Source of the DNA: UBA877 sp034436335
GTDB lineage: Bacteria > Chloroflexota > Anaerolineae > Anaerolineales > Villigracilaceae
Length of the DNA stretch: 64,000 bases
Assembly (NCBI GenBank): GCA_034436335.1
Contig: DAOTVO010000031.1
Location: 36,928 to 100,927 of the forward strand
Reading direction: 5' to 3'
Shown piece after piece: positions 7,701 through 13,687 of this stretch (the first letter of the stretch is position 1; every line of letters starts with the position of its first letter). The notes below the pieces were generated by a model. It was not told the DNA's origin and searched no databases. It saw only the letters and a list, made by a program, of their open reading frames with translations. Made by a program: the position numbers and the translations under genes.

Positions 7701-9104
7701 GAGACAGCGCCCCGGCGCGGTCTTGAGCGCCACCTCGAGCACGTCCGGCTCGGTGGTATCAATCACCAGCGGCAGTTCGATGCCCGCCGTCACCAGTTTG
7801 CGCACCACCTGACGCATGAGATAGGCTTCATCGCCGCGCTCGGTGACGGCGACGGAAATATCCAGCCCGTGCGCGCCGTTGGCAATCTGATCTTGGGCGA
7901 TGGTCAGGATGGCGTCCCAATCTTCGGCCAGCAAGAGACGCTTGAAGGCGCGGCTGCCCTGGGCGTTGAGCCGCTCGCCGATGAGGAAGGGCGGCGGGTC
8001 CTGACGCATCTCGTAGGCGCGCACACCCGATGCCAGGCGCGGCAGGTTCAAGATAGGACGCGGCGGGCGGGGATGGCCGCGCAGTTTTTCCACCAGCCGC
8101 TGCAAGTGCGCCGGGGTCGTGCCGCAGCAACCGCCCACCACCGAGATGTTGTGCTTGGTGACAAACTCGTAGAGCGCCTCGGCAAAGGGATCAGGTTCGA
8201 GCGGGTAAACGGCTTGCCCGTCCACGTTGAGCGGCAGCCCGGCATTCGGGATGCACGAGACCGGCAGGCGCGCCGTTTCGCCCAGAATGCGAATCGGTTC
8301 GCGCATGTGTTCGGGGCCGGTGGAGCAGTTCAAGCCGATGACGTCAATCGGCAGGCCCTCCAGGATGGCCAAGGCGGCCTCGATGTCGGTGCCGAGCAAC
8401 ATACGTCCACTGGTATCGAGCGTTACCTGCGCCTGAATGGGCAGCCAAACGCCCGTCTCCTCAAAGGCGCGCAGGATGCCATGAACGGCGGCTTTCACTT
8501 CCAGGATGTCTTGCGAGGTTTCGATGAGCAAGAGGTCCACCCCGCCGCGAATTAACCCCACCGCCTGCTCGCGGAAGACATCTGCCAGTTCGTCAAAGGA
8601 GATATTGGAGAGTTCCGGGTCGTCGGCAGAGGGGAGTTTGCCGCTGGGGCCGATGGAGCCGGCCACAAAACGCTCCCTCCCCCCTACCCCCTCTCCCTGT
8701 GGGAGAGAGGGATGGTTGCCCCCTTCCCCCTTAGAGGGAAGGGTTGGGGATGATGGCTGACTATATTCATCCGCCAGTCGCCTGGCCAATTGCGCCGCGG
8801 CTGTGTTGATTTCGAGGACGCGGTCGGCCAGGCCGTACTCGGCCAGGGTAATGCGGTTCGAGCGGAAGGTGTTCGTCTCGATGACATCCACCCCCACTTC
8901 CAGAAACGAGCGGTGCACTTTTTCGACCGCTGCGGGGTAAGAAATGACCAGATAATCGTTGCAGCCGTTATATTGCTCGCCGCCGAAGTGTTCGGCGGTC
9001 AGATTTTGCCTTTGCAAACTGGTGCCCATGGCTCCATCGAAGATGAGCACGCGCTCGGCCAGGGCATCCAGATAACGGCGGTTGGTGTAGAGTCGAGTTT
9101 TCAT
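4776..9104 (-). CDS. metH: Cobalamin-dependent methionine synthase with three in-frame insertions
   Basis: Transfers the methyl group of 5-methyl-THF to homocysteine through cobalamin. All four modules are present in order: homocysteine domain with Zn ligands Cys260 and Cys326-Cys327, pterin-binding domain (about 370-650), B12 cap and Rossmann domains with the DVHDIGKN motif (axial His977), and a C-terminal AdoMet reactivation domain (RYSWGYPAIPDLEDH). At 1442 residues it is over 200 longer than typical MetH. The excess is three in-frame segments: about residues 115-143, 696-902 and 1228-1278, all in loops and all encoded by palindromic repeat DNA; the middle one contains a DUF559 nuclease domain. 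With these removed the core is about 1155 residues. No cobalamin or SAM riboswitch was seen upstream. The protein is probably functional because all key residues remain. Confidence 0.96.
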   Translation of the reverse strand: MKTRLYTNRRYLDALAERVLIFDGAMGTSLQRQNLTAEHFGGEQYNGCNDYLVISYPAAVEKVHRSFLEVGVDVIETNTFRSNRITLAEYGLADRVLEINTAAAQLARRLADEYSQPSSPTLPSKGEGGNHPSLPQGEGVGGRERFVAGSIGPSGKLPSADDPELSNISFDELADVFREQAVGLIRGGVDLLLIETSQDILEVKAAVHGILRAFEETGVWLPIQAQVTLDTSGRMLLGTDIEAALAILEGLPIDVIGLNCSTGPEHMREPIRILGETARLPVSCIPNAGLPLNVDGQAVYPLEPDPFAEALYEFVTKHNISVVGGCCGTTPAHLQRLVEKLRGHPRPPRPILNLPRLASGVRAYEMRQDPPPFLIGERLNAQGSRAFKRLLLAEDWDAILTIAQDQIANGAHGLDISVAVTERGDEAYLMRQVVRKLVTAGIELPLVIDTTEPDVLEVALKTAPGRCLINSTHFEGGRAKADRVFRLAKEHNAAVIILTIDEQGMAKTRERKLEVAKRIYDVAVNEHGLAPSDLVFDALTFTLATGDAEFANSAIETIEGIRLIKQRLPGVLTSLGVSNLSFGLAPHARPTLNSVMLYHCVQAGLDMAIVNPAHVTPYAEISAEERELAEDLIFNRRPDALQRYIEYFEGRKGETQKQQADPTEGMSAAQRIHWRIVARHKENIEADIDALIGELTLTPGPSLAGRGGLPSSFGGRAGDEEKPRHYNPRLPDELKARIRKMRHNATNAEALLWKILRNCGFHGAKFRRQHPVGGYILDFYCHEAKLAIELDGRQHAQDEQARYDEERTQILREQHGIDVIRFWNSDLLNDTEKVLNTLWDVLDERLASSPLAPLPKGEEDSLPPSGEGLGMRALPPSPDGRGDGGEGHPLPPGGEGRGEGLPMTKHQAAVHILNTVLLPAMKEVGDKFGAGELILPFVLQSAEVMKKAVAHLENYLEKVEGVTKGTVVLATVYGDVHDIGKNLVKTILVNNGYTVVDLGKQVPAETIIGKAVEVDATAIGLSALLVSTSKQMPLIVNELHRRGLKFPVLVGGAAINRRFGRRILQTESGEYYEPGVFYCKDAFEGLETMDILIDATKHPALVEKIRQEADMELGRAATGKPESPTTRQRSNVAPQPISLPPGVSFGWKVVRAMPLEIVFQHLNLNELYRLSWGAKNAHGAEWEKLKAEFDARLERMKREALKTGWLKPQGVYGYFPCQADGDDLIIYFPLPVGEGKGEGLPVGEGKGEGLPVGEGKGEGLPVGEGKGEGLPVGEGKGMKELTRFSFPRQPYDENLCLADYFAPVESGQFDVVAFQVVTVGQAATERFDALQAANDYTEAYFTHGLAVQTAEATAEYLHRHIRRELGLAEGQGKRYSWGYPAIPDLEDHRKVFDLLPAERELGMRLSPAYQLIPEQSTAAIIVHHPQAKYYSVGESRVEQLIR
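5275..5422. repeat. 30-bp tandem array inside metH (five copies)
   Basis: Four near-identical 30-bp units and a fifth, shorter one begin at 5275, 5305, 5335, 5365 and 5395. Each has CCCTCTCCCA followed by a G-rich arm and CCCTCACCCTTT. In the MetH frame each unit encodes ten residues (GEGLPVGEGK). The last copy keeps a full hairpin, CCCTCTCCC-ACA-GGGAGAGGG, indicating the array grew from the same palindrome family found elsewhere in metH. Units differ only by A/G changes at two positions, so expansion is recent. The array sits between the strand ending DDLIIYF and the start of the AdoMet domain. Confidence 0.93.
6399..6560. repeat. Palindromic repeat arm of the DUF559 cassette (C-terminal side)
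   Basis: Contains successive hairpins of one family: CCCTCTCCC-ATC-GGGAGAGGG, CCCTTCCCCC-GAA-GGGGGAAGGG and CTCTCCC-TTC-GGGAGAG, linked by CCCTCACCCC or CTCATCCCC. It is translated in the MetH frame as residues rich in Gly, Pro and Glu. The CTCACCCC...CTCTCCC repeat family is known to me as a dispersed intergenic repeat in several bacterial phyla; finding it in frame in a core gene is unusual. Confidence 0.85.
6399..7019 (-). mobile_element. In-frame DUF559 nuclease cassette flanked by palindromic repeats, inside metH
   Basis: About 620 bp, MetH residues 696-902. The core (roughly 6905-6561) encodes a full DUF559 domain: MRHNATNAEALLWKIL, then FRRQHPVGGYILDFYC, AIELDGRQH, and GIDVIRFWNSDLL. 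These are the landmarks of the VSR-like PD-(D/E)XK nuclease fold, with the Asp of ILDF and the Glu-Leu-Asp of IELDG as likely catalytic residues. Both sides are palindromic repeat DNA (6944-7019 and 6399-6560) read as Gly/Pro/Glu-rich peptide. MetH sequence resumes exactly in the cap-domain helix (AAVHILNTVLLPAMKEVG). There are no intein splice motifs and no stop codon. I infer an inserted mobile unit; whether the nuclease is active is unknown. Confidence 0.85.
6944..7022. repeat. Palindromic repeat arm of the DUF559 cassette (N-terminal side)
   Basis: Contains CCCTTCCCCC-AAA-GGAGGAAGGG and CCCCTCTCCC-TGC-GAGAGAGGGG hairpins followed by CCAGGGGTGAGGG. It encodes residues 695-719 or so of MetH (LTPGPSLAGRGG and onward) just before the nuclease domain. 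The hairpins are the same family as the other arm, consistent with a unit mobilised together with the nuclease. Confidence 0.83.
8676..8762. repeat. In-frame palindromic insertion in the MetH homocysteine domain
   Basis: About 87 bp with two hairpins, CCCTCTCCC-TGT-GGGAGAGAGGG and CCCTTCCCCC-TTA-GAGGGAAGGG. It encodes about 29 residues (115-143) between LARRLADEY and RFVAGSIGPSG; in other MetH proteins this point is a short loop before the RYVAG strand. It has the same repeat family as the cassette arms but carries no nuclease. Confidence 0.85.
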
Positions 9105-9188
9105 AAGGATACGAAATCGAAGAAATTCGTAACTGTCTAGCCAATGAGGCCAGGATGGTTAATCGCAGCAAAATACGCTAACTTTATC

Positions 9189-9256
9189 CGCAGATTGCGC
9201 AGATTTCCCCTGTGGGGACGATGTTGCCGATTTTCTCCCAATCTGCGTAATCTGCG
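9189..9256. repeat. CGCAGATT phrase repeat upstream of metH
   Basis: The word pair CGCAGATTGCGCAGATT (9189-9205) is followed 34 nt later by its inverted form AATCTGCGTAATCTGCG (9240-9256), 16 of 17 positions matching, and then further ATCTGCG copies. It can form a long hairpin in the 282-nt gap between the BMP-like lipoprotein gene and metH. Related words occur at 31465-31520 and 33235-33258. No riboswitch or small gene was seen in the rest of this gap. Confidence 0.75.
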
Positions 9257-9386
9257 ACATCTGCGCATAATTTCCGAGACCAGGGTAGACAGTTACAGAA
9301 ATTCACAGTCAACCATTACCTTTCGGCAGCAAAGCAGGAAACCGACCTCATCGCAGCCCGGAGCAAGAGAAACCTCCGGCTAACTC

Positions 9387-10406
9387 TCACGGGGTAACGC
9401 CCGTTCCGATCGTCCCATTTTGCAGACCATCGAGCACTTCCTGCGCCAGACGCAGTTTGCCCTCCGTCAGCAGATTAGGGTTGACATCGGTGAGATACAA
9501 CGGGGTGGGAATGGCCTGTCCGCCGCGGCCGGCCAAAAGGTCTGCAAACGCACTGCGGATGGCTGGGACGACATTCGGCTGGATGCTGGCAATCCAGTAA
9601 GGGCGGACTTCTTCGCTGGGAAGTTCCTGTCCGACCATCAGCACGCCGTATTGCGCCATATAGCCGATGACGTCCGGCGTCGCCACCTCAGGGTAGATAT
9701 AGGCGGCCTTAACCATGTAATCGAGCAGGGCGGCGGCATAGCCGATGTATTCGCCTTCCAGCGCGTCAGTTGGGATGCGCACTACAATCGGATAGTCATA
9801 GGCAGGCTGGGTAAAATTGGGGCTGCGGCAATAGCCGCAATAGAAACGGTACCCGTTGGTAAAAGCGGTACGCGCCGACTCGCCGCCAGGGGTCTCGCGC
9901 TGCGAAAGAATGCCCGCCCGCCACTCCGGAGCGATCATCGCCGCGATGTAACCGGCCAGGAATGCTTGTTTATCCACCGGATGGTCAGAGCCGCCGATGA
10001 CAGACAGATTGCCGCCTGCCGTCAAGCCGGGGATGTCCACTGCCAGGAACTGCACCTCCGGCGCGGCAGCAGCGAGCATGGCCAGACCCGGGTCCGGCGG
10101 CAGCGCAATGACGACCTGCAGCGCCGGCAGTTCGGCCCGCAATTCCTCTACCGTCAGCGTATTGCGCACCTGAAAGCGCATCCCGTTTTCCTGCGCCAGG
10201 GTATAGACGAGAGCCTGATACTGTTGAGACTCTTCCTGCGGCATATCGGCCGGCAGGATGAGAATCACCAGCGGCTTGGAGATGGGAGTCGCCGTGGGCG
10301 GCAGGACAGCCGTGGCCGTCGGCAGGAGCGGTTCGGGGGTCGCGGCCCCGGAACAGGCAGCAAGCAGGACAAGTACGATTGAGACGAGGAACAATCGGGT
10401 ACGCAC
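9387..10406 (-). CDS. BMP/PBP1-like substrate-binding lipoprotein
   Basis: A 339-residue secreted lipoprotein: signal peptide MRTRLFLVSIVLVLLAAC with lipobox LLAAC, then a Thr/Pro-rich linker (TATAVLPPTATPIS). The rest has the two-lobed periplasmic-binding-protein look of the basic membrane protein (BMP/Med) family: VIALPPDPGLAMLAAAAPEVQFLAVD, then DKQAFLAGYIAAM, which is the usual BMP motif for the helix after strand 4. BMP proteins usually bind nucleosides for an ABC importer, but no permease or ATPase genes adjoin it, so the ligand is unknown. A CxxC (FYCGYC) near residue 190 is unusual. It ends a single-gene unit downstream of hsp20. Confidence 0.75.
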   Translation of the reverse strand: MRTRLFLVSIVLVLLAACSGAATPEPLLPTATAVLPPTATPISKPLVILILPADMPQEESQQYQALVYTLAQENGMRFQVRNTLTVEELRAELPALQVVIALPPDPGLAMLAAAAPEVQFLAVDIPGLTAGGNLSVIGGSDHPVDKQAFLAGYIAAMIAPEWRAGILSQRETPGGESARTAFTNGYRFYCGYCRSPNFTQPAYDYPIVVRIPTDALEGEYIGYAAALLDYMVKAAYIYPEVATPDVIGYMAQYGVLMVGQELPSEEVRPYWIASIQPNVVPAIRSAFADLLAGRGGQAIPTPLYLTDVNPNLLTEGKLRLAQEVLDGLQNGTIGTGVTP

Positions 10407-10529
10407 ACAAGGCTCCAGAAAAGAGAATGCCGGTATTTTACCTGAAAACGGGGGCGAAACGGCGAGGAGAGCGCTATATCAGACAAAATAAGTCAGATTG
10501 GAACTCCGCTCGAAGGCAGGTAATAAAGC

Positions 10530-10559
10530 GTCAGGAGCAGTCCTTTGACTGCTCCTGAC
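10530..10559 (-). terminator. Terminator downstream of hsp20
   Basis: An 11-bp perfect stem (GTCAGGAGCAG / CTGCTCCTGAC) with an 8-nt loop lies 23 nt past the hsp20 stop. On the minus strand it is followed by GCTTTATTACC, a modest T-rich tail, so it is a likely intrinsic terminator. Confidence 0.7.
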
Positions 10560-10581
10560 AAACCCAGAGGAGGATGCAACC

Positions 10582-10986
10582 TTATTTGACGGTAATCTTG
10601 ATGTTCTTCGGGCGGGCAGACTCAGCCTTGGGCAGAGTGAGAGTCAGCACGCCGTCGCGGATGCGGGCTTCGGCCTTCGAGGCGTCCAGAGAGGCCGGCA
10701 GGCGCAGGGTGCGGCGGAACGAACCGTGCGGCAGTTCGCGCAGGAGGTAATCGTTCTCCTCGCCCTTGAATTCACCCTCGATGGTGACCACGTCTTCCAG
10801 CACCTGGATGTTCAGGTCTTCGGCCTTAAGGCCGGGGACGAGCGCGTTGAGAACATAGGCGTCCTCCTGCTCGTGCAGGTCAACAGAGAGTGTGTAGCGA
10901 TGCGAATCTTCAGGCTGTTCACAGTCGGTCAGACGCGCCCAGCGGCGGGCCATGCGGTACGGGTAAGGGGCAATTAAGTAAGTCAT
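10582..10986 (-). CDS. Small heat-shock protein, Hsp20 / alpha-crystallin family
   Basis: A cytoplasmic holdase chaperone of 134 residues. The alpha-crystallin domain is clear: ALVPGLKAEDLNIQVLEDVVTIEGEF, then GSFRRTLRLPASLDASKAEARIRDGVLTLTLPK. The C-terminus ends IKITVK rather than a full I-x-I tail. The start at 10986 is chosen over an upstream ATG because AAAGGAGA sits about 7 nt before it and the N-terminus then matches family length. It is divergent from the M23 gene with a 113-nt shared control region; a TATGAT box lies about 40 nt upstream. I did not see a CIRCE inverted repeat. Confidence 0.92.
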   Translation of the reverse strand: MTYLIAPYPYRMARRWARLTDCEQPEDSHRYTLSVDLHEQEDAYVLNALVPGLKAEDLNIQVLEDVVTIEGEFKGEENDYLLRELPHGSFRRTLRLPASLDASKAEARIRDGVLTLTLPKAESARPKNIKITVK

Positions 10987-11086
10987 AGGGAATCTCCTTT
11001 GTTTGCAGTTGAAGATGCCCATATCATAGCCGCCATATGTAAGAAACAGGACAAAAGAAAATAGATTTTTTGTAAGAGCAGGAGGG

Positions 11087-11092
11087 TATAAT
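11087..11092 (+). promoter_or_regulatory. -10 box adjoining the M23 gene start
   Basis: TATAAT lies 7 nt before the ATG at 11100, so a transcript from it would begin at or next to the start codon (leaderless). An AGGAGGG 13 nt before the ATG would be too far for normal use. The -35 region is weak. Confidence 0.5.
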
Positions 11093-11099
11093 CCGGCGC

Positions 11100-11813
11100 A
11101 TGAAACAGCGCAATCAACGTCTTTTGCTGGTAGTGATTACCCTCGGCGCGCTGACAGGAATGGCCTATTCTCTGGTCACGACTCTGCTCCCCACCACCGG
11201 ACGGTCGGGACGCGTCCTCGAATGGATTCGCCATCCGGAAAAGCACCCCGGCTGGGCCGTCCGCGCCGGGACCCGCTGCGCCCCCAACGCCCCCTTCGTA
11301 ATGCCCACCGACGGTTTAATCGGCTACCTTTGGGACGACTCCTTCCGTCCCGGCCACCGGCACACCGGCCTGGACATCTTCGGCGGGACAGACGTGGGCA
11401 CGACCCCCGTCGTTGCCGCCTACCCCGGCTACCTGTGGCGTCTGCCGGAGTGGAAATCGGCAGTCATCATGCGCCTCCCCTCTGACCCGCTCCAGCCCGG
11501 ACGCCAAATTTGGTTATACTATACGCACATGGCCGACCCGCAGGGCCGCTCGTTCATCTCATCCGCATTTCCCCCCGGAACGACCGAGAAATTCGTCGAA
11601 GCCGGGACCTTCCTCGGCTATCAGGGCAATTACACCGGCGACCCGGTCAATCCCTCCGGCGTCCATCTGCATTTTTCCATCGTGCTGAGCGATGAAGACG
11701 GCAAGTTCCTGAATGAATTGAAAATCCAGAACACTCTCGACCCTTCGCCCTACTTCGGCCTGCCGCTCAACGCCAAAACCGCGCCAGATGAAGTCATCGT
11801 CTGCGAGCAATAA
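11100..11813 (+). CDS. M23-family metallopeptidase-like protein, membrane anchored
   Basis: A 237-residue protein with one N-terminal membrane segment (LLLVVITLGALTGMAYSL) and an extracytoplasmic LytM/M23 domain. The zinc motif pieces are present: H-T-G-L-D (HxxxD) around residue 93 and V-H-L-H-F-S (HxH) around residue 190. M23 enzymes cleave peptidoglycan cross-bridges or act as regulators of other hydrolases. The gene heads a four-gene unit with an SDR, an AAC(3)-like enzyme and YjbQ. The start is at the only ATG before the membrane segment; a TATAAT box 7 nt upstream suggests a leaderless message. Confidence 0.82.
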   Translation: MKQRNQRLLLVVITLGALTGMAYSLVTTLLPTTGRSGRVLEWIRHPEKHPGWAVRAGTRCAPNAPFVMPTDGLIGYLWDDSFRPGHRHTGLDIFGGTDVGTTPVVAAYPGYLWRLPEWKSAVIMRLPSDPLQPGRQIWLYYTHMADPQGRSFISSAFPPGTTEKFVEAGTFLGYQGNYTGDPVNPSGVHLHFSIVLSDEDGKFLNELKIQNTLDPSPYFGLPLNAKTAPDEVIVCEQ

Positions 11814-11823
11814 AAGGCTAAAC

Positions 11824-12402
11824 ATGGACAAACTCACAGGCAAAATCGTCCTCATCACCGGCGCAGGAAAGGGAAACGGGCGCGCCGCTGCCCAACTCTT
11901 TGCCGCGCAGGGAGCGCTCGTCACCGCTGCCGACGTGACCCCCGTCAACCTTGACGAGACCGCCGCCAAAATCCGCGCCGCCGGCGGACAGGTCAAGCCC
12001 TATATCGCCGACATCGCCAAGAAACTGCCCATTCAGGGACTGCTCAATCAGGTTCTGGATGACTTTGGCCGCCTCGACATCCTGGTCAACTGCGCCGAGG
12101 TCGAACCGCAAAAAGCCGTCCTGGAGATGGACGAGTGGGACTGGGCACACACCCTAGACGTGAATCTCACCGCCGCCTTCCTGCTCACCCAATCCGCCGG
12201 GCGCATCATGAAAGCGCAGGGGGGCGGTATCATCGTCCATCTCGGCAAGCGACCCAAAGGTCAGGAACGCCGCGCTGCCTACTTTGCCGCCAAAGCCGGG
12301 TTGGAAGCGTTCGTCCGCGCGGCAAGCGAGGAATTTTCCCCCTTCGGCGTGCAGGTCTACCTGGTAGACTCCGCCGAAGCTGCCCTGGAGACCTGCCGAT
12401 GA
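11824..12402 (+). CDS. Short-chain dehydrogenase/reductase-like protein, degenerate active site
   Basis: A 192-residue Rossmann-fold protein with the SDR nucleotide motif TGAGKGNG (residues 9-16) and the YxxxK pair in AYFAAKAG. It is shorter than the usual 245-260 residues, lacking the C-terminal substrate region. The NNAG motif reads NCAE, and the catalytic Ser about 13 residues before the Tyr is absent (the segment reads VHLGKRPKGQERRAAY). Dehydrogenase activity is therefore doubtful; a binding or regulatory role is possible. The start at 11824 (10 nt after the M23 stop) is preferred because the motif begins there. Its stop overlaps the next start as ATGA, indicating translational coupling. 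Confidence 0.75.
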   Translation: MDKLTGKIVLITGAGKGNGRAAAQLFAAQGALVTAADVTPVNLDETAAKIRAAGGQVKPYIADIAKKLPIQGLLNQVLDDFGRLDILVNCAEVEPQKAVLEMDEWDWAHTLDVNLTAAFLLTQSAGRIMKAQGGGIIVHLGKRPKGQERRAAYFAAKAGLEAFVRAASEEFSPFGVQVYLVDSAEAALETCR

Positions 12403-13208
12403 CGGTGCGGTTACGAGACCTGCTGCTGGGGCTGCGCGAATTGGGCCTGGGCGAGGCCCCGGTCATCGTTCACGCCTCGCTCTCCGCCTTCGGCGAGGTG
12501 GAAGGCGGCGCAGAGACGGTCGCCATGGCGTTGGCAAGGGTCTTTCAAAGCCTGCTGGTGCCGGCCTTCACCTACAAGACCATGGTCATTCCCCTCGTCG
12601 GCCCGCCCGATAACGGCATGATCTACGGCCTGGGCAAAGACCAAAACCGCATGGCCGAATTCTTCACCCCGCGCATGCCGGTGGACCGGCTCATCGGCGC
12701 CGTTCCCGAAGCTGTGCGCCATCTCAACGGGGCACGCCGCTCGAATCACCCCATCCTCTCCTTCGCCGGGCTGCGCGCCGACCCCTTCCTGGCCGCGCAG
12801 ACGCTCGCCGAACCGTTCGCCCCCCTCGGCGCGCTGGAGCAGGCCGGCGGCTGGGTGGTGCTGATGGGCGTCAATCACACCGTCAACACCAGCATCCACT
12901 ACGCCGAAAGGCTGGCCGGGCGCAAAACTTTCATCCGCTGGGCACTGACGACGCGCGGCGTGGTGGAATGCCCCAACTTCCCCGGCTGTTCGGCCGGCTT
13001 CGAGACCATCCGCCCGGATGTGGAACGCTACACCCGCTCGGTGCAAATCGGCAGCGCCTTCGTCCAGGCTTTGCCGCTGAAGATGCTCTTCCGCGCCGTG
13101 ACAGCGCGCCTGCGCCAGGACCCGCTGGCCCTGTTGTGCCGCGACGAAGACTGCGAGCGCTGTCAGGAAGTGCGCAACGATGTGAAGAAGAAAGGCTTGA
13201 GACCATGA
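12399..13208 (+). CDS. AAC(3)-family N-acetyltransferase
   Basis: A 269-residue protein of the aminoglycoside 3-N-acetyltransferase fold. Motifs include VIVHASLSAFG near the N-terminus and LMGVNHTVNTSIHYAE in the second half, the acetyl-CoA and active-site segments of the family. Chromosomal members often act on unknown substrates, so aminoglycoside resistance should not be assumed. The C-terminus carries CRDEDCERC, a possible metal site that is not part of most AAC(3) enzymes. It overlaps the SDR stop by 4 nt and the YjbQ start by 4 nt, so the three genes are coupled. The longer frame upstream is an overlap artefact. Confidence 0.82.
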   Translation: MTVRLRDLLLGLRELGLGEAPVIVHASLSAFGEVEGGAETVAMALARVFQSLLVPAFTYKTMVIPLVGPPDNGMIYGLGKDQNRMAEFFTPRMPVDRLIGAVPEAVRHLNGARRSNHPILSFAGLRADPFLAAQTLAEPFAPLGALEQAGGWVVLMGVNHTVNTSIHYAERLAGRKTFIRWALTTRGVVECPNFPGCSAGFETIRPDVERYTRSVQIGSAFVQALPLKMLFRAVTARLRQDPLALLCRDEDCERCQEVRNDVKKKGLRP

Positions 13209-13624
13209 GCGTGAAAACCGGTTCTTTGACCCTCAACACGCGCGGCCACAGCGACATCATTGACATCACCCGCGAGGTGGCGCGGCTGGTGGAACAATCC
13301 GGCCTGCGCAACGGGACCGTGACTGTCTTCTGCCCCTCCTCCACCAGCGGCCTGACGACGGTCGAGTACGAGCCGGGGGCGGTCTCGGATCTGAAACGCC
13401 TGTTCGAGGAACTCATCCCCTCCGGCCGCGACTACGCCCACAACGCAACCTGGGACGACGGCAACGGCCACTCGCACATGCGCGCCTCCTTGCTGGGGCC
13501 ATCGCTGACCATCCCCTTCGTCGAGAAAACGCTCACTCTGGGGACCTGGCAGCAAATCGTTTACATTGACTTCGACATCCGTCCGCGCCGCCGCGAACTG
13601 GTGGTGCAGATGGTGGGGGAATGA
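13205..13624 (+). CDS. YjbQ family protein (UPF0047)
   Basis: A 139-residue protein of the YjbQ/UPF0047 family, a small beta-rich trimer with weak thiamin phosphate synthase activity reported for E. coli YjbQ; the true role is uncertain. Family marks: VFCPSSTSGLTTVEYEPG, NATWDDGNGHSHMRASLLG and GTWQQIVYIDFD, with His residues in NGHSHMR that likely form the active or metal site. The ATG at 13205 overlaps the AAC(3) stop. A second, divergent copy is at 21299-21718. Confidence 0.9.
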   Translation: MSVKTGSLTLNTRGHSDIIDITREVARLVEQSGLRNGTVTVFCPSSTSGLTTVEYEPGAVSDLKRLFEELIPSGRDYAHNATWDDGNGHSHMRASLLGPSLTIPFVEKTLTLGTWQQIVYIDFDIRPRRRELVVQMVGE

Positions 13625-13625
13625 A

Positions 13626-13655
13626 AAGCGGATGCGCCTTCCGACGCACCCGCTT
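13626..13655 (+). terminator. Hairpin after the yjbQ gene
   Basis: AAGCGG-A-TGCG and CGCA-C-CCGCTT form a bulged stem around a CCTTCCGA loop directly after the stop codon. There is no T-run, so termination strength is uncertain; it also faces the kbl gene end. Confidence 0.5.
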
Positions 13656-13660
13656 CTGCT

Positions 13661-13687
13661 GACTGAACACTGAACACCGATTACTGA
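13661..13687. repeat. ACTGAACAC phrase between convergent genes
   Basis: Three imperfect copies of one word (GACTGAACACT, GAACACCGATT, ACTGAATCAC) fill the short gap between yjbQ and kbl and run into the kbl stop codon. It is another example of the degenerate word repeats seen through the window. Confidence 0.5.

Noticed and set aside
9105..9386. Possible cobalamin or SAM riboswitch upstream of metH
   Set aside because: No B12-box or SAM-riboswitch core sequence was found; the gap is occupied mainly by the CGCAGATT phrase repeat.
12399..13208. Reading the AAC(3)-like protein as an aminoglycoside resistance gene
   Set aside because: The fold fits, but it sits in a housekeeping-like operon with YjbQ and an SDR and nothing mobile is nearby; the substrate cannot be told.
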